A DNA stretch of 64,000 nucleotides from Fomitopsis serialis (lineage: Eukaryota; Basidiomycota; Agaricomycetes; Polyporales; Fomitopsidaceae). Made by a program: the position numbers and the translations under genes. A model generated the notes under the pieces. That model did not search any database and was not told the DNA's origin. It was given only the letters and a program-made list of their open reading frames with translations. Within the stretch, counting starts at the first letter, position 1. Every line of letters starts with the position of its first letter. The stretch spans positions 1-64,000 of the forward strand of contig NW_025955120.1 in NCBI RefSeq assembly GCF_022376445.1, read 5' to 3'. Positions 47,936-57,889 of the stretch are shown one piece after another.

Positions 47936-49629
47936 ATGGCGTTCAGGCTGTTCATACGAAAGACTCTCGCCGTCATACAAGCTTTTGCTGGGAATCCTGG
48001 TAACTTCTTGGGCCGGACCCTTGAATGGCCGTGGTACGGGTTTTGGACGCAAGCGTTCTACGGCGTCGTGGATCCTCGAAAAGTCAATGTCGGGCCTCAA
48101 TCCGAGGTTGTCAAGCAGCAACATACGAATGACGGCGGTGTCGCGCTGAAGAAGAGGGTTCCTGACTTCGTTCTCCATTACGTCACGGGAGTCCCTCTGT
48201 ACCACGACATCCGCTCTCTACTGCAAGTGACGAACCTCGAGGAGCTGCTACAATTCTACCAGGGCAGTTACACCGTCACTAACTCTATTGTCCTCGCGAT
48301 TTGCGAAATCAAGGCTCTACCGGACCCGTACAAAATACCAGCGGGTGAACGCTTCCAGCACACGCTGGACAGACGGGTGTCGGGCAACCAGACTGAGGCG
48401 CAATCGGGCGCGCGGCATCAGGTTTCTCTACACCTCTCTGCCCACAGAGATCTTGACGAGGTTGTGGCCATTGCAATTTTTGGACCCTTCTTTTCGTGGA
48501 GAATCTTCGCTCGGGATGAAGCGAGTGACATATCTAGCAATGTTGACTCAACGTACAAGGATTCCGGGCCGGCCGATGATGACAGTTTTGACGAGCACGA
48601 TGCGACGTTAGTAAGCTTCCTTTGTTATCGAGCAGCGAGTGATGTCAGATGCTCTGGTCACAGCGCAGCATCTCTGTCCATGCGTCATGAGATCTCCAAT
48701 GCTTCCAGGTCAGCAGCAGGTCCAGTGTGAGTATTTTCCACGTCTCTCCTCTCAGGACGACACTGAGCACTGTACCAGAAACGAACGACCCAAGCGCAAT
48801 CGACGGCCAGTGTATGATTTTCTCTCGCTCTCATATTGCCGTCCTGCTCATAGGTCCTTAGGAAGAGATATGGACAGCATCGGGCACCGACACAGACACA
48901 GGAAATACCGAAGACTGAGGAAGGCAAGGAAGAGGAGGAGAATTCGTGAGTCATCTGACCGCTGGTACCCCTCATTTAATTGATAACAGAGTTCTATTAG
49001 TACCTATCAGAAACTGAAAGGGAAGGCCAAAGCTTTTGCCAGGACTGTGTCGAAGCCGAGGCCGAAGCCGGAGGCCAGAGGCCACGGCAAGGTCTCAGGT
49101 CAGAAGGACAAGGGGAAGGGTAAGGACACTGGCAAGAGCCAGGCAAAACGTCAGCCTGCACTACAGGCGCTCCTACTGGCGTTGCCACCGCTAATGCATT
49201 CGGAGGAGTGAGTTACATCCCTTTCGTATTGATGGTAGGGAGAATACTGAGCTACCACGCGAACGTAGTGAACGTGACGAAGTCGTAGCAACTGGTGGAC
49301 CAAATACCGACAATTCGGATGCCACGACGAGTGGTGCGGAACAGGAGGCTGCATCGACATCCGCGGACGCCTCTCGCGTCGCCGGACCATCCGGACGGCA
49401 GAACGTCGACTCTGATAATGAAGAGGAGGAAGATGCGCCCGTTCCTCCAGATGAGTACGTCACTATCCACACCATGAATTGGCCAGTCTTCTGATAGCCA
49501 CCTGTGTCTAGACACGAGTGGTCGCAGTTTTACCATTGGGATCATCCCGATGGCATCGAGGAACGATCCAGGATGCTGGATGCCATCCAGCGACAGAACC
49601 CTGACATCACGTTCCGCTTCCCGACCTAA
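47936..49629 (+). CDS. PD-(D/E)XK nuclease-like protein, module 2
   Basis: Exon 1 (47936-48606) encodes the shared domain: AVIQAFAGNPGNFLGRTLEW, AFYGVVDPRKVNVG, KKRVPDFVLHYVTGVPLYHD, IVLAICEIKALPDP, ARHQVSLHLSAHRDLDEVVA, IAIFGPFFSW. Small exons follow. One begins QKLKGKAKA and is basic (KDKGKGKDTGKSQAKRQ); another is acidic and Ser-rich. The last exon, ending at 49629, reads HEWSQFYHWDHPDGIEERS then RMLDAIQRQNPDITFRFPT. PD and CEIK are the candidate metal-binding residues. No signal peptide. Middle exon boundaries were not resolved fully, but first and last exons match module 3. Function inferred only from motif pattern. Confidence 0.65.
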
Positions 49630-49739
49630 TAGTCTCTACGTGTAACCTGAAGAACGTATACCAAGTCTCAATTCCCCTCTTACTCATGCCCTCTGCTCTA
49701 CTCTGCCCCTGACCCTCGCGACTCTGAGCCACAATGTCT

Positions 49740-51744
49740 GTACTTGTTCCGAGATGTAATGTAGATCGTCCCTGTATCCCGACCCAATATAGTGTTTGCG
49801 ATGTTTCATGTGTCGTGACTAGTAAAATGCATCGCTCGTTCCAGTCTAAGTACAATCTGAGGCCAATGGCCTCGAGAATAACCGGAGTTGAGACCGTACG
49901 TACAGCCGTGACACCACCTACCACAGAGCAACACTGCTTAGTTGCGCGGCGCGTTTTTGTTGCAAGGAGCAAGGACCAACAAGGTCACAGTGCATCTCAG
50001 AAGAGACGCTTGCTCAAGTTCTATCCGACGAGGAACGCCTACGTAAGACCACTACTACTAACACAAATCGTAAGATACACGACAGCAAGCGTCCACCCGG
50101 GGTCACTCCCAGGCTCACAGCACACGTACAGCTCAAGACATGCATGGCACAAGAAAGTACGAAAGTACGAAGGCACGACAGCGAACAGTGTCTCTCGTCA
50201 CAAGCAGAACAACAACCACACGGACTCCCCTTTTGTCATCGCCCTCGTCCCCGTCCAGCAAAAGTCCGCAGATGGTGGCACACTACACGCGTCCGCACTG
50301 AGTTCAAGGGCGCGCACGTCTAGGGGAGCGTCCATCCGCCAGCGCCCAGCACAGCTCGCGCTCGGCCGGGCGCGAACAGGGACCTACCGTCCCGAAGGCA
50401 GCCCGCCAGTCCTACGGAGGGTCCGCCCGCCCGCCTCCTCAACTCAAAGCCCAAAGCCCCGAGCCCCGCAGGCAGCTAGCTCGGCGGCTTGTCCACGCTC
50501 ACGCTCCTCCGCCCCACGCGAGCTCTCTCCTCCGACCTCTCCCGACCGGTCACCCCCGCCCCACTCCCGCCACTATGCATGCTATGCACGCTGTGCATAC
50601 TGTGCACGCTCACCGAGTCGTCCTCCCGCGCCCGCTTCTGCCCGGTGCCCGGCGACGACGCGAGGGACACGGACATAGACGTCGGTACGGCGAAGTTCGC
50701 CATCGACCGCGCGGCGCTGCTGATCCCGACGCTGTGCGGGATCCCCGCGCACTCGTGCTCGGGAAGAGCGAGGCGGCGCTGAGCTGGCTGGACTGCGCGC
50801 CGGACGAGGAGGACGTGCCGGAGAGGAAGTCGAACCAGTTGCTGTTGTCCGTGGCCGAGTGCACGCTCCCTGGGTCCCGGGAACGACCACAATCATGAGC
50901 GCGACGCCGAGCGGCAATTGAGCATCACGCACCGTTCTCTGGATGACTCTGCTGACCACCCCCATGCACCGGCCAGTCGAACGACGGCATCCCGCCCTGC
51001 CCTCCTCCACCCGCACCTCCCCCACCCCCATTCGCCTCGCCCAGCAGCTCCAGGGCCATCGCCGTCGCCGACGACACGCCTCCCTGTCTCTGCTGCTGCT
51101 GCTGCTGCTGCTGATACATCGGCGCTAGTGTTTGCTGGGGTGTATACGGCGACGCCGAGCCGTGCTGACTATGCTGGCTACCGAGGAAGCCGGCCGTGCG
51201 CAGCGACGGATGGTGGCCCGCGCCCATGTCCATGCCGTACCCGCCGGAGCCCTGGGAGCCCAGCTGCGAGACGAAGCCTGCGGGGGCGCTCTGCGAGCCG
51301 AGCCCGCTGCCCACGCCGTTCATGCCGAGATTGAGGCCGGAGCTGGCGTACTGGAGCGAGGGATGGCTCGCGCTCTGTGTGGGCGGGAGGCCGGGCGCGG
51401 AGTGGAGGGGCGTGAAGCCCGTCTGGACGGGGTAGCCGGAGCTCATGTCGACCTCGAGGCGGTAGGGGTAGTGCGGCATGCCGCTGGAGCCGCTCGGGCT
51501 GGCAGCGAGGGAGGAAAGGTTGAGCGACTGCGGGAGGGCGGGCATGGAGTTGCTGTGTGTAGAGAGGTGGGGGCTGTCGTCGAGCCGGGGGCGCTTGGAG
51601 GCGAGGGAGTGGGAGGTGTTACGCACGGGCGGGGACGCGGCGCTGAGGCGCTCGCCGGAGACGGGGATGGTCATGGAGGAGGTCGTACCCGTGGATGAAA
51701 GGCGGTAGTCGAGCTAGAGTACGGCGGTCAGCCTGTGGGAAGTC
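49740..51744. repeat. Segmental duplication, left copy
   Basis: Much of this stretch, nearly identical from about 50060 on, is repeated in the same orientation at 57890-60038 (for example 50060-50350 against 58380-58640). It covers DNA downstream of the nuclease-like gene and the 3' half of the MADS gene. The match stops at 51744, inside the MADS coding region. Confidence 0.8.
50476..51744 (-). pseudogene. 3' fragment of a MADS-box gene without the DNA-binding domain
   Basis: Near-identical to the C-terminal half of the complete gene at 58773-60770: [39 protein letters not shown], a polyglutamine run of eight, [15 protein letters not shown] and the last exon [20 protein letters not shown]. 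The copy starts at the duplication edge (51744), so the MADS box and linker are absent. One base is missing near 50745 relative to the full gene (SLFPSTSARG, then out of frame). No promoter is visible. A by-product of tandem duplication. Confidence 0.75.
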
Positions 51745-51916
51745 CTTGCCTCACGACATGAGGCAAAGGAGATAGGAACGAGACAGACAAGCAGGCAAGG
51801 AATAATGCAGCATTGCATGATGGCAGTGGCGGGGAAATACAGGACAGGGTGCTAGATCAATGACACAAATGATACAGTATTCATACACTACCAACGACAA
51901 GAGGATGTGGCACGCG

Positions 51917-52651
51917 TCAAGGCTGTGGTTCGGCGATGGTGCAACACGTATCTGCACAATAGTAAGTGGTCAAGAGGCAGTCTCAATCATGCATGATCAT
52001 ACACTCACCAAAATCCGTCGGAAGGGTTTGCCTCAGAGGGGCCGGAGTCCTCCGAGCGCGAGTCCAACTTCGAGACTTCACCGTCGGTGACTGTCTCAGT
52101 GTCGCTTCCCAGCCGTGTCTTTGTCGTCGTCGACAATGTTCGTCGGCGCATCATCATCATCGTCTTCTCCATCGCCTGCATCTCCATCGATATCCGTCGC
52201 GCTGCCCTCGTCACTGTCGTCGCCCTCTTCATCACCCATCTCCTCTTCATCCAACATCAATTGCGTCGAAGAGATATCAGGGCACATGCAGCTTACTGTA
52301 TAGCTCGCAGGACGGGTCATTGTACTGATACCAGCCAAGATCCTTGAGTGGCATCACCTTCTTGAGGCGACGATAGTTCTTGTCGGACATCGTCATGTTC
52401 TCGCGGATGAGATCAGGCGGAGGATAGCGGTTGTCGCCATAGTCAACATATGCAGCGTAAACAATTTCCGGGAAGTCGTCAACCCAGCAGGAGAGCACAG
52501 GAACAATACCGATCTGGTCCGCGACCCACAGCCGGGTTGCTTGGATGCGCTGATCATCTCCCGCGTTCGGGTCCGACTTGACAAGATTGCGCCTCTTCGC
52601 GATTTTGAGCGCGTCGTCATTATAGAGAGGCCAGCCAAAGACCCAAGTCAT
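51917..52651 (-). pseudogene. GWA family copy with frameshifted tail
   Basis: Exon 1 (52651-52297) is intact: MTWVFGWPLYNDDALKIAKR, VLSCWVDDFPEIVYAAYVDY, DNRYPPPDLI, VMPLKDLGWYQYNDPS. In exon 2 (52244-52009) the acidic part is fine up to DDDKDTAG. An extra base (GGGAAGCGACACTGAG, where relatives have GAGAGCGA) then gives a stop. A second length change (-5) lies near 52030. Exon 3 (51951-51917) still reads CCTIAEPQP. A shortened protein of about 165 residues with an acidic tail could still be made. Confidence 0.65.
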
Positions 52652-52771
52652 GATTACGATACCAAAGCATCAAAGTCAAGCAGTGTTACTTATGGAAGTA
52701 GAAGACGACACAGTTGCAAGTCCGTTGAAGTTGGTAAGTTCCAAAACTGATCATGATGGGCAAGCCGTGAC

Positions 52772-52797
52772 TGTGGCTTCAGACACGTGATCGCGAC
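52772..52797 (-). promoter_or_regulatory. Conserved upstream element of a GWA gene
   Basis: TGTGGCTTC then AGACACGTGATCGCGAC on the plus strand, about 120-145 bp before the start at 52651. Here the centre is the palindrome CACGTG. Confidence 0.5.
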
Positions 52798-53211
52798 GTA
52801 GTCGCCCACCAGGGTCCGGCGAATGGGAGCATACATACATTCCAAGAACTCAGGATGGGCACGTCAGAGGGCCATGCGAGACAAATACAGCAGGTGCGGG
52901 GGTATGTAATAGTGCGTGAGATTTGTCCCCCCATTCGCGCCCAAGGCTTCGCCTGCATATGCATCCCCCGGGGGCGGGCCATCGTATGTATGGCATATAT
53001 GTACTAGTACGCAATCCGCTGCATGAACACACTCGTGTCGATCTGTACAGTAGTCCACGGAGTTAACCTCCAATTCTTGCCTTCACGACCGCGAGGTATC
53101 AACGCAATGAGATCGAGACATACATGCAAGCAAGCACGGTGCTAGACAGGGAACAATACAGTTCGGATAGTACACTGTAAAATCACAGGAGGTGGGATGA
53201 ACTGCCGTGCG

Positions 53212-53881
53212 TCAAGACTGCGGCTCAGCAACGGTGCAATGCGCATCTGCGCAACATCGATTGGTTAAAAGGGATCACATCATATGTATGCGACGAACTC
53301 ACCGAACTCCGTCAGCAGTGATTGGGCTGTCTCAGAAGAGCTGGAGTCCTCTGAGAGCATGTCTGATTGCAAGACAACACCGTTAGTTACCGCTTCGTTG
53401 TCGCTCCGAGCAGTTCCTTCGCTGGCCGTGTCGATATCTTCATCACCATCTTCGCCATTATACTCATCACTGTCGTACTCTCCCATCCCAGATCAGTCAT
53501 GACAGGCATAAGAAGTCATAGACTGAAGTTACCGTATAGAACGCTAGATGGGTCGTTATGTTGGTACCAACCGAAGTCCTTGAGAGGCATTGCCCGCTTC
53601 AGACGGCGGTACTGCTTGTCAGTCATTTTATCCTCGAGGCTGAGTTCGGCTGGGGGATTAGGACTATCACCGTAGTCGACGTATGCAGCATAGACGAGCT
53701 GCGGCAGATCGTCGACCCAGCAAGAGAACACCGGAATCAGGCCAGCTCTGTCCACGATCCATTCCTGTGCGGCTTCGGCGTAGGCTACGTCGTCAGCATT
53801 CGGATCCTTGACGAGGTTGTGCGTTTTGGCGATGTCGATCGCGTCGTAGTAGTACAGAGGCCAACCCAGGACCCAAGTCAT
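53212..53881 (-). CDS. GWA family protein, MTW type, intact
   Basis: Three exons (53881-53533, 53479-53303, 53246-53212), 186 residues, in frame. Core: MTWVLGWPLYYYDAIDIAKT, HNLVKDPNADDVAYAEAAQE, FSCWVDDLPQLVYAAYVDYG, KRAMPLKDFGWYQHNDPS. The acidic exon (EYDSDEYNGEDGDEDIDTA) is shorter than in the neighbours. The last exon reads DAHCTVAEPQS. It has no adjacent nuclease-like partner: between it and module 3 lies only another GWA gene, so it is either an extra copy or the survivor of a broken module. Confidence 0.72.
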
Positions 53882-54166
53882 ATTGCCAGGCTGGATGTGA
53901 GGTTGGAAGGGCAGGATAGATTTAGTAGAAACAAGTACTCAGCTGAGTACGAAATACGTGAAGGCTTGAGTGTCTCGGAGAACAAGGCTCAGGCTTGTAT
54001 TGACTCGTGGCGACGAAGGTGCTGATTATTACCGCTGGTTTCCTTCGCAATACCGTAAATCAAACCAGGATGTGTGGGCTGCGGCCTTCTACGCTGTGTA
54101 ATAGAACGCCTGAACACGGTGAGCAGGTAGGATGGTAATGGACCGCATGCAGTGAATCTAATAAAC

Positions 54167-54192
54167 CGTGGCCTCAGGCATGTGACCGCGCT
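54167..54192 (-). promoter_or_regulatory. Conserved upstream element of a GWA gene
   Basis: CGTGGCCTC then AGGCATGTGACCGCG on the plus strand, about 290-310 bp before the start at 53881. Confidence 0.45.
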
Positions 54193-54571
54193 GTGGCGAC
54201 TCGGATCGCCCAGCGGCCCCAGCCAATTAATGAGAGTTACCAGGTTCGACACACTTGGAAGGCGCGTCGAAGATGGATACGTCGGACGCAGCACGAAGAG
54301 CAACACGAGCTCGTAAGTGCTACTATGCACACGTCTGCACGTAGGAGCCCATCATGATCGCTTGCAATTCTCAGCTTCACGTCGGCAAAACTACGATGAC
54401 GACACAAGTTGAATGTAATGGAATTGGCACAAATATACTATACAGATATTGCTGTACAGACTGAATACAACGCAGCGTCAACGGGAATGGAAGAGTAATA
54501 CAGGATAGTTGCTTGATGTGATACATGATGTTGATGGTGCGACGAGAGAAGGCAGAGTTATAGACCTTGTA

Positions 54572-55325
54572 TCAAGGCTGCGGCTCGGCAATGGTGCAAC
54601 ATGCATCTACGCAGTACCCAGCGGTTGGTATGGATGATCTCAGACTATGTGCGACACACTCACCGAAGTCCTTAGGCAGTGACTTCGCTGCCTCAAAGGT
54701 TCCGGAGTCTTCTGGGAGCACGTCCAACTTCGAGACCGCACCATCAGTTACCGTCTCATTGTCACTCTCGACACTGTCTTCTTCGCAATCTTCATCATCG
54801 CTGGTATCGTTCATCGACGCATCGCCGCCGCCGCCATCTTCATCGTCACCCTCGTCGCTGCCCTCGTCACTGTCCTCGTCATTGTCCTCATCACTGTCCT
54901 CGTCACTCTCGTGACGCGTCTTCTCTGCATAGATGATCAGCGAAGTCATAAAAGGTGCCAGCACTTAGTCACTCACCATACAGGACACCGGACGGATCGT
55001 CGTATTGGTACCAGCCAAAATCCCTCAGTGGCATAGCTCGCCCGAGGCGGCGATGTTGCTTGCGGCTTATGATTTCCTTGCTGACGAGTCTGGTCGGAGG
55101 ATAACGGTTGTCCCCGTAGGCGACATACGCAGCGTATACAAGCTCAGGGAAGCTGTCGACCCAACAGGAGAGTGTAGGTATTATGCCGACTTGATCTGCG
55201 ATCCATTCCCGGGCTGCTTCGATGTACCGATATTCTGGCGCATTCGGGTCCTTGACGAGATGGTGCTGTTTCGCGATTTCGATCGCATCGTCATCGTAGA
55301 GGGGCCAGCCGAGTACCCAGGTCAT
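54572..55325 (-). CDS. GWA family protein, MTW type, intact (module 3)
   Basis: Three exons (55325-54977, 54924-54664, 54606-54572), 214 residues, in frame. Core: MTWVLGWPLYDDDAIEIAKQ, HHLVKDPNAPEYRYIEAARE, LSCWVDSFPELVYAAYVAYG, RAMPLRDFGWYQYDDPS. The tail is the most regular of the family (SDEDSDEDNDEDSDEGSDEG, DDEDGGGGDAS), followed by the shared block VESDNETVTDGAVSKLDVLP and last exon DACCTIAEPQP. No export signal. Divergent from the nuclease-like gene at 55878 with 552 bp between starts. Confidence 0.77.
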
Positions 55326-55877
55326 GCTGAGATTGTGAGAGAGGGAAGATGCGAGGGAAGATGCGAGGTGATTCGAACTTGGCGGCAGATGAACAGTGCC
55401 CTTAAGAGCAAGAGCGGGACGCGGTTCCAGCGCTCTCACGGCACCCACGGGAACAGCCGTGGCCTGAAGCACTAACCTTAGATGGTCGCGGCAACCGATC
55501 GCTGGTGGCACCGTGGGCAAGTGGTGGCACGCCATGCCCGATACGGTCGTTTGATCAGTAGCGATTGTGGTCATTGTGTGGCAATCTGCCATATCGGGTG
55601 GCATGATCGCGACGACCACAACGTTGCCACTTGCCACCACTCGTTTTGGGTAAATCGGTCGATGATTGTCGCGACGACCACAATGTTGCCACCGTGCCAC
55701 CACTTTAGTATGCTCGTTTAGGTAGTTCGATCGATGGCATGGCATCTCCCATTGTTTGACCGGCTCTGCGTCTCGGCTATGTGCTGCAGCTATATAAAGG
55801 GGTCTTATTAGGTCCCTTGGGCCTCGCATCACCGACACCGTGCCGGTCTCTCTCACTGGCACGTCTCCAACTCTGCA
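55326..55877. promoter_or_regulatory. Divergent intergenic region, module 3, with internal repeats
   Basis: Contains GTGGC/GCCAC words in both orientations and a partial direct repeat at about 55605-55645 and 55662-55702: CGCGACGACCACAA, then [CT]GTTGCCAC, then GCCACCACT. TCTGCCATATCGG, GTGGCACCGTGG and CAACCGATCG are shared with module 2. TATATAAAGG at 55790-55799 lies about 80 bp before the nuclease-like start. Confidence 0.6.
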
Positions 55878-57778
55878 ATGGAGCTGTTCATACGAAGCAC
55901 TTTCGCTGTTATACAAGCTTTCGCTGGAAATCCTGGTAACTTCCTCGGCAGGACCCTAGAGTGGCCATGGTATGGCTTATGGGTCCAAGCGTTCTACGGT
56001 GTCGTGGATCCCCGGAAGGTCGTTGCTGGCCCCCAATTCGAACTGGCCAAGATGCAGAATACCAATGATGGCGGCGTTGTCTTCAAGAAGAAGGTCCCCG
56101 ACTTCGTTCTTCACTATGTCACTGGCGTCCCTCTATATCACGACATAGACTCGTTGTTACGGGTGACCAATCATGAAGAATTGCTACAGTTCTACGAGGG
56201 CAGGTGCGCCCTGACCAGCTCCATCGTCCTAGCAGTCTGCGAGGTCAAGGCGCTACCAGACCCGACGAAGATACCAGCTGGGGATCAATTTCAAGCGGTG
56301 CTAAAGAAAAGGCTGTTCAACATCCAGGGCGAGGCGCGTTCTGGTGCACGGAAACAGGTTTCGTTACACCTCTCTGCCCATAGAGACCTCGACGAAGTCG
56401 TAGCCATCGCCATATTTGGACCCTATTTCTCGTGGAGGATCCTCGCTTGGGATGCAGTCAGTGACATATCGAGTAACGACGATCCGACTTATCACGCACC
56501 TGAGTCGGACGGCGGAGACAGCTCCGGCGACCAAGCTCCGCGGTGAGTATCATTGCCGTCTGTCGCTGTCGCTTTCGAATAGTTTCTGAGTTCGAGATCT
56601 CTAGGGGTCCGTCGGTGCATCAAGACCAAGAGATTCCCGACTTCTTGGCTGCAGCGGATCGACCGTGAGCACTCTTCGCATTTCTTCCCCAGGAGCAAAC
56701 TGACCGCTACCAAATAGTGCTGGCCGACCTAAGCGAGGTCCGCATCCAGTGTACGATCGTTTCCTTCCTCTTCAGGGGTTGTTTGCTCACCGGATCTTAG
56801 CAAGGAATACGTACAATACAGCATCCTGAAGGCGGAAAGACTCAGCACTTCAGAAGACGACGACACCAAGAAGCACCCGTGAGTCGTCCTGCCTCTAGAC
56901 ATTCTTCAATTCGTTGACCCTGAGGTACTAGTAGGGCGCAGAAACTGAAAGGCAAAGCTAAGGCGCTGGGAACATTTGTCATGGAGCCAGAGGAAAAGGC
57001 CATACTCGACGGCGAGAGGGCAGACGACGAGAAGGCAGACGACGCGAAGGAAGGCGGCAAGAAGGCAGGCGGCAAGAAGGCAGGCGGAAAGAAGGCAGGC
57101 GGCAAGAAAGCAGACGACAAGAAGGCAGATGGAAAGAAGACAGACGGCAAGAAGACAGACGGCAAGAAGACAGACGGCAAGAAGACAGACGGCAAAAAGG
57201 AGGAGAACAAGGAGGAGAACAAGAATAAGGGGAAGGGGAAAGCAAGGCAGCGGGAGAAAGAGGAAGTGAAGGCCGCCGAGGACAAGAGGGAGAAGGCAGA
57301 GGCCCCCCCGGAACCAGAAGTGCAGCGCTTGGAGTTGCCACCGTTCGTAAACTGGGAAGAGTGAGTCGTTCTCGCGGTCTCTTATGCGCATTTTCTGAGC
57401 CAGAAGTGAATCCAGTCCGTACCAAGGGATCTTAGCCCCCGGTGGGTCGCATGCCGGGAACTCGCGTGCCCCAACGAGCCGTGTGGGGCCGGAGGCTGCC
57501 TCGACATCCGCGAGTGCCTCTCGCGCTGCTGGACCTTCCGACCGGCAGAACGTCCACTCTGACGGCGAAGACGAGGAAGACGCGCACCTTCCTGCTGACG
57601 AGTACGTCGCTATCTTTTCTGCTGAAGGGTCAGTCTCCTGATAGCAAGTCGTGTGCATAGACACGAGTGGTCGATGTGGTACCACTGGGAGCATCCCAAT
57701 GGCATCAAGCAACGATCTAGGATGCTGGATGCTATCCAGAGACAGAATCCTGACATCACGTTCCGCTTCCCGAACTGA
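55878..57778 (+). CDS. PD-(D/E)XK nuclease-like protein, module 3
   Basis: Six exons (55878-56542, 56605-56664, 56801-56878, 56935-57360, 57416-57601, 57661-57778) give 510 residues with all phases matching. Residues 1-205: AVIQAFAGNPGNFLGRTLEW, AFYGVVDPRKVVAG, KKKVPDFVLHYVTGVPLYHD, IVLAVCEVKALPDP, ARKQVSLHLSAHRDLDEVVA, IAIFGPYFSW. PD and the Glu and Lys of CEVK are the candidate active-site residues. Exon 4 begins AQKLKGKAKALGTF and becomes a Lys-rich repeat (KKAGGKKADDKKADGKKTDG). Exon 5 is Ser-rich then acidic. Exon 6 is the conserved end HEWSMWYHWEHPNGIKQRS then QRQNPDITFRFPN. No export signal. Paralog of the genes at 14.2 and 47.9 kb. Confidence 0.7.
57045..57195 (+). repeat. 15-bp coding repeat, Lys-rich (KKAGG/KKTDG)
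   Basis: Tandem units GGCAAGAAGGCAG or GGCAAGAAGACAGAC encode about ten KK-containing pentads. Modules 1 and 2 are basic at this position too but lack the repeat. Confidence 0.8.
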
Positions 57779-57889
57779 TCTGCCCTGAGCGGGTAAGCCT
57801 GACGACACATGTCCGCTGAAGTCTGGATTTGTCTCCATCACATTTCTTCCCCTGTACTCTCCCCCCGACCCGTCGAGACTCGAATCGCA

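Noticed and set aside
50476..51744. Second functional transcription factor gene
   Set aside because: Lacks the MADS box and promoter and has a one-base deletion relative to the complete gene.
57045..57195. CRISPR-like array
   Set aside because: Contiguous 15-bp coding repeats without spacers, in frame within an exon.
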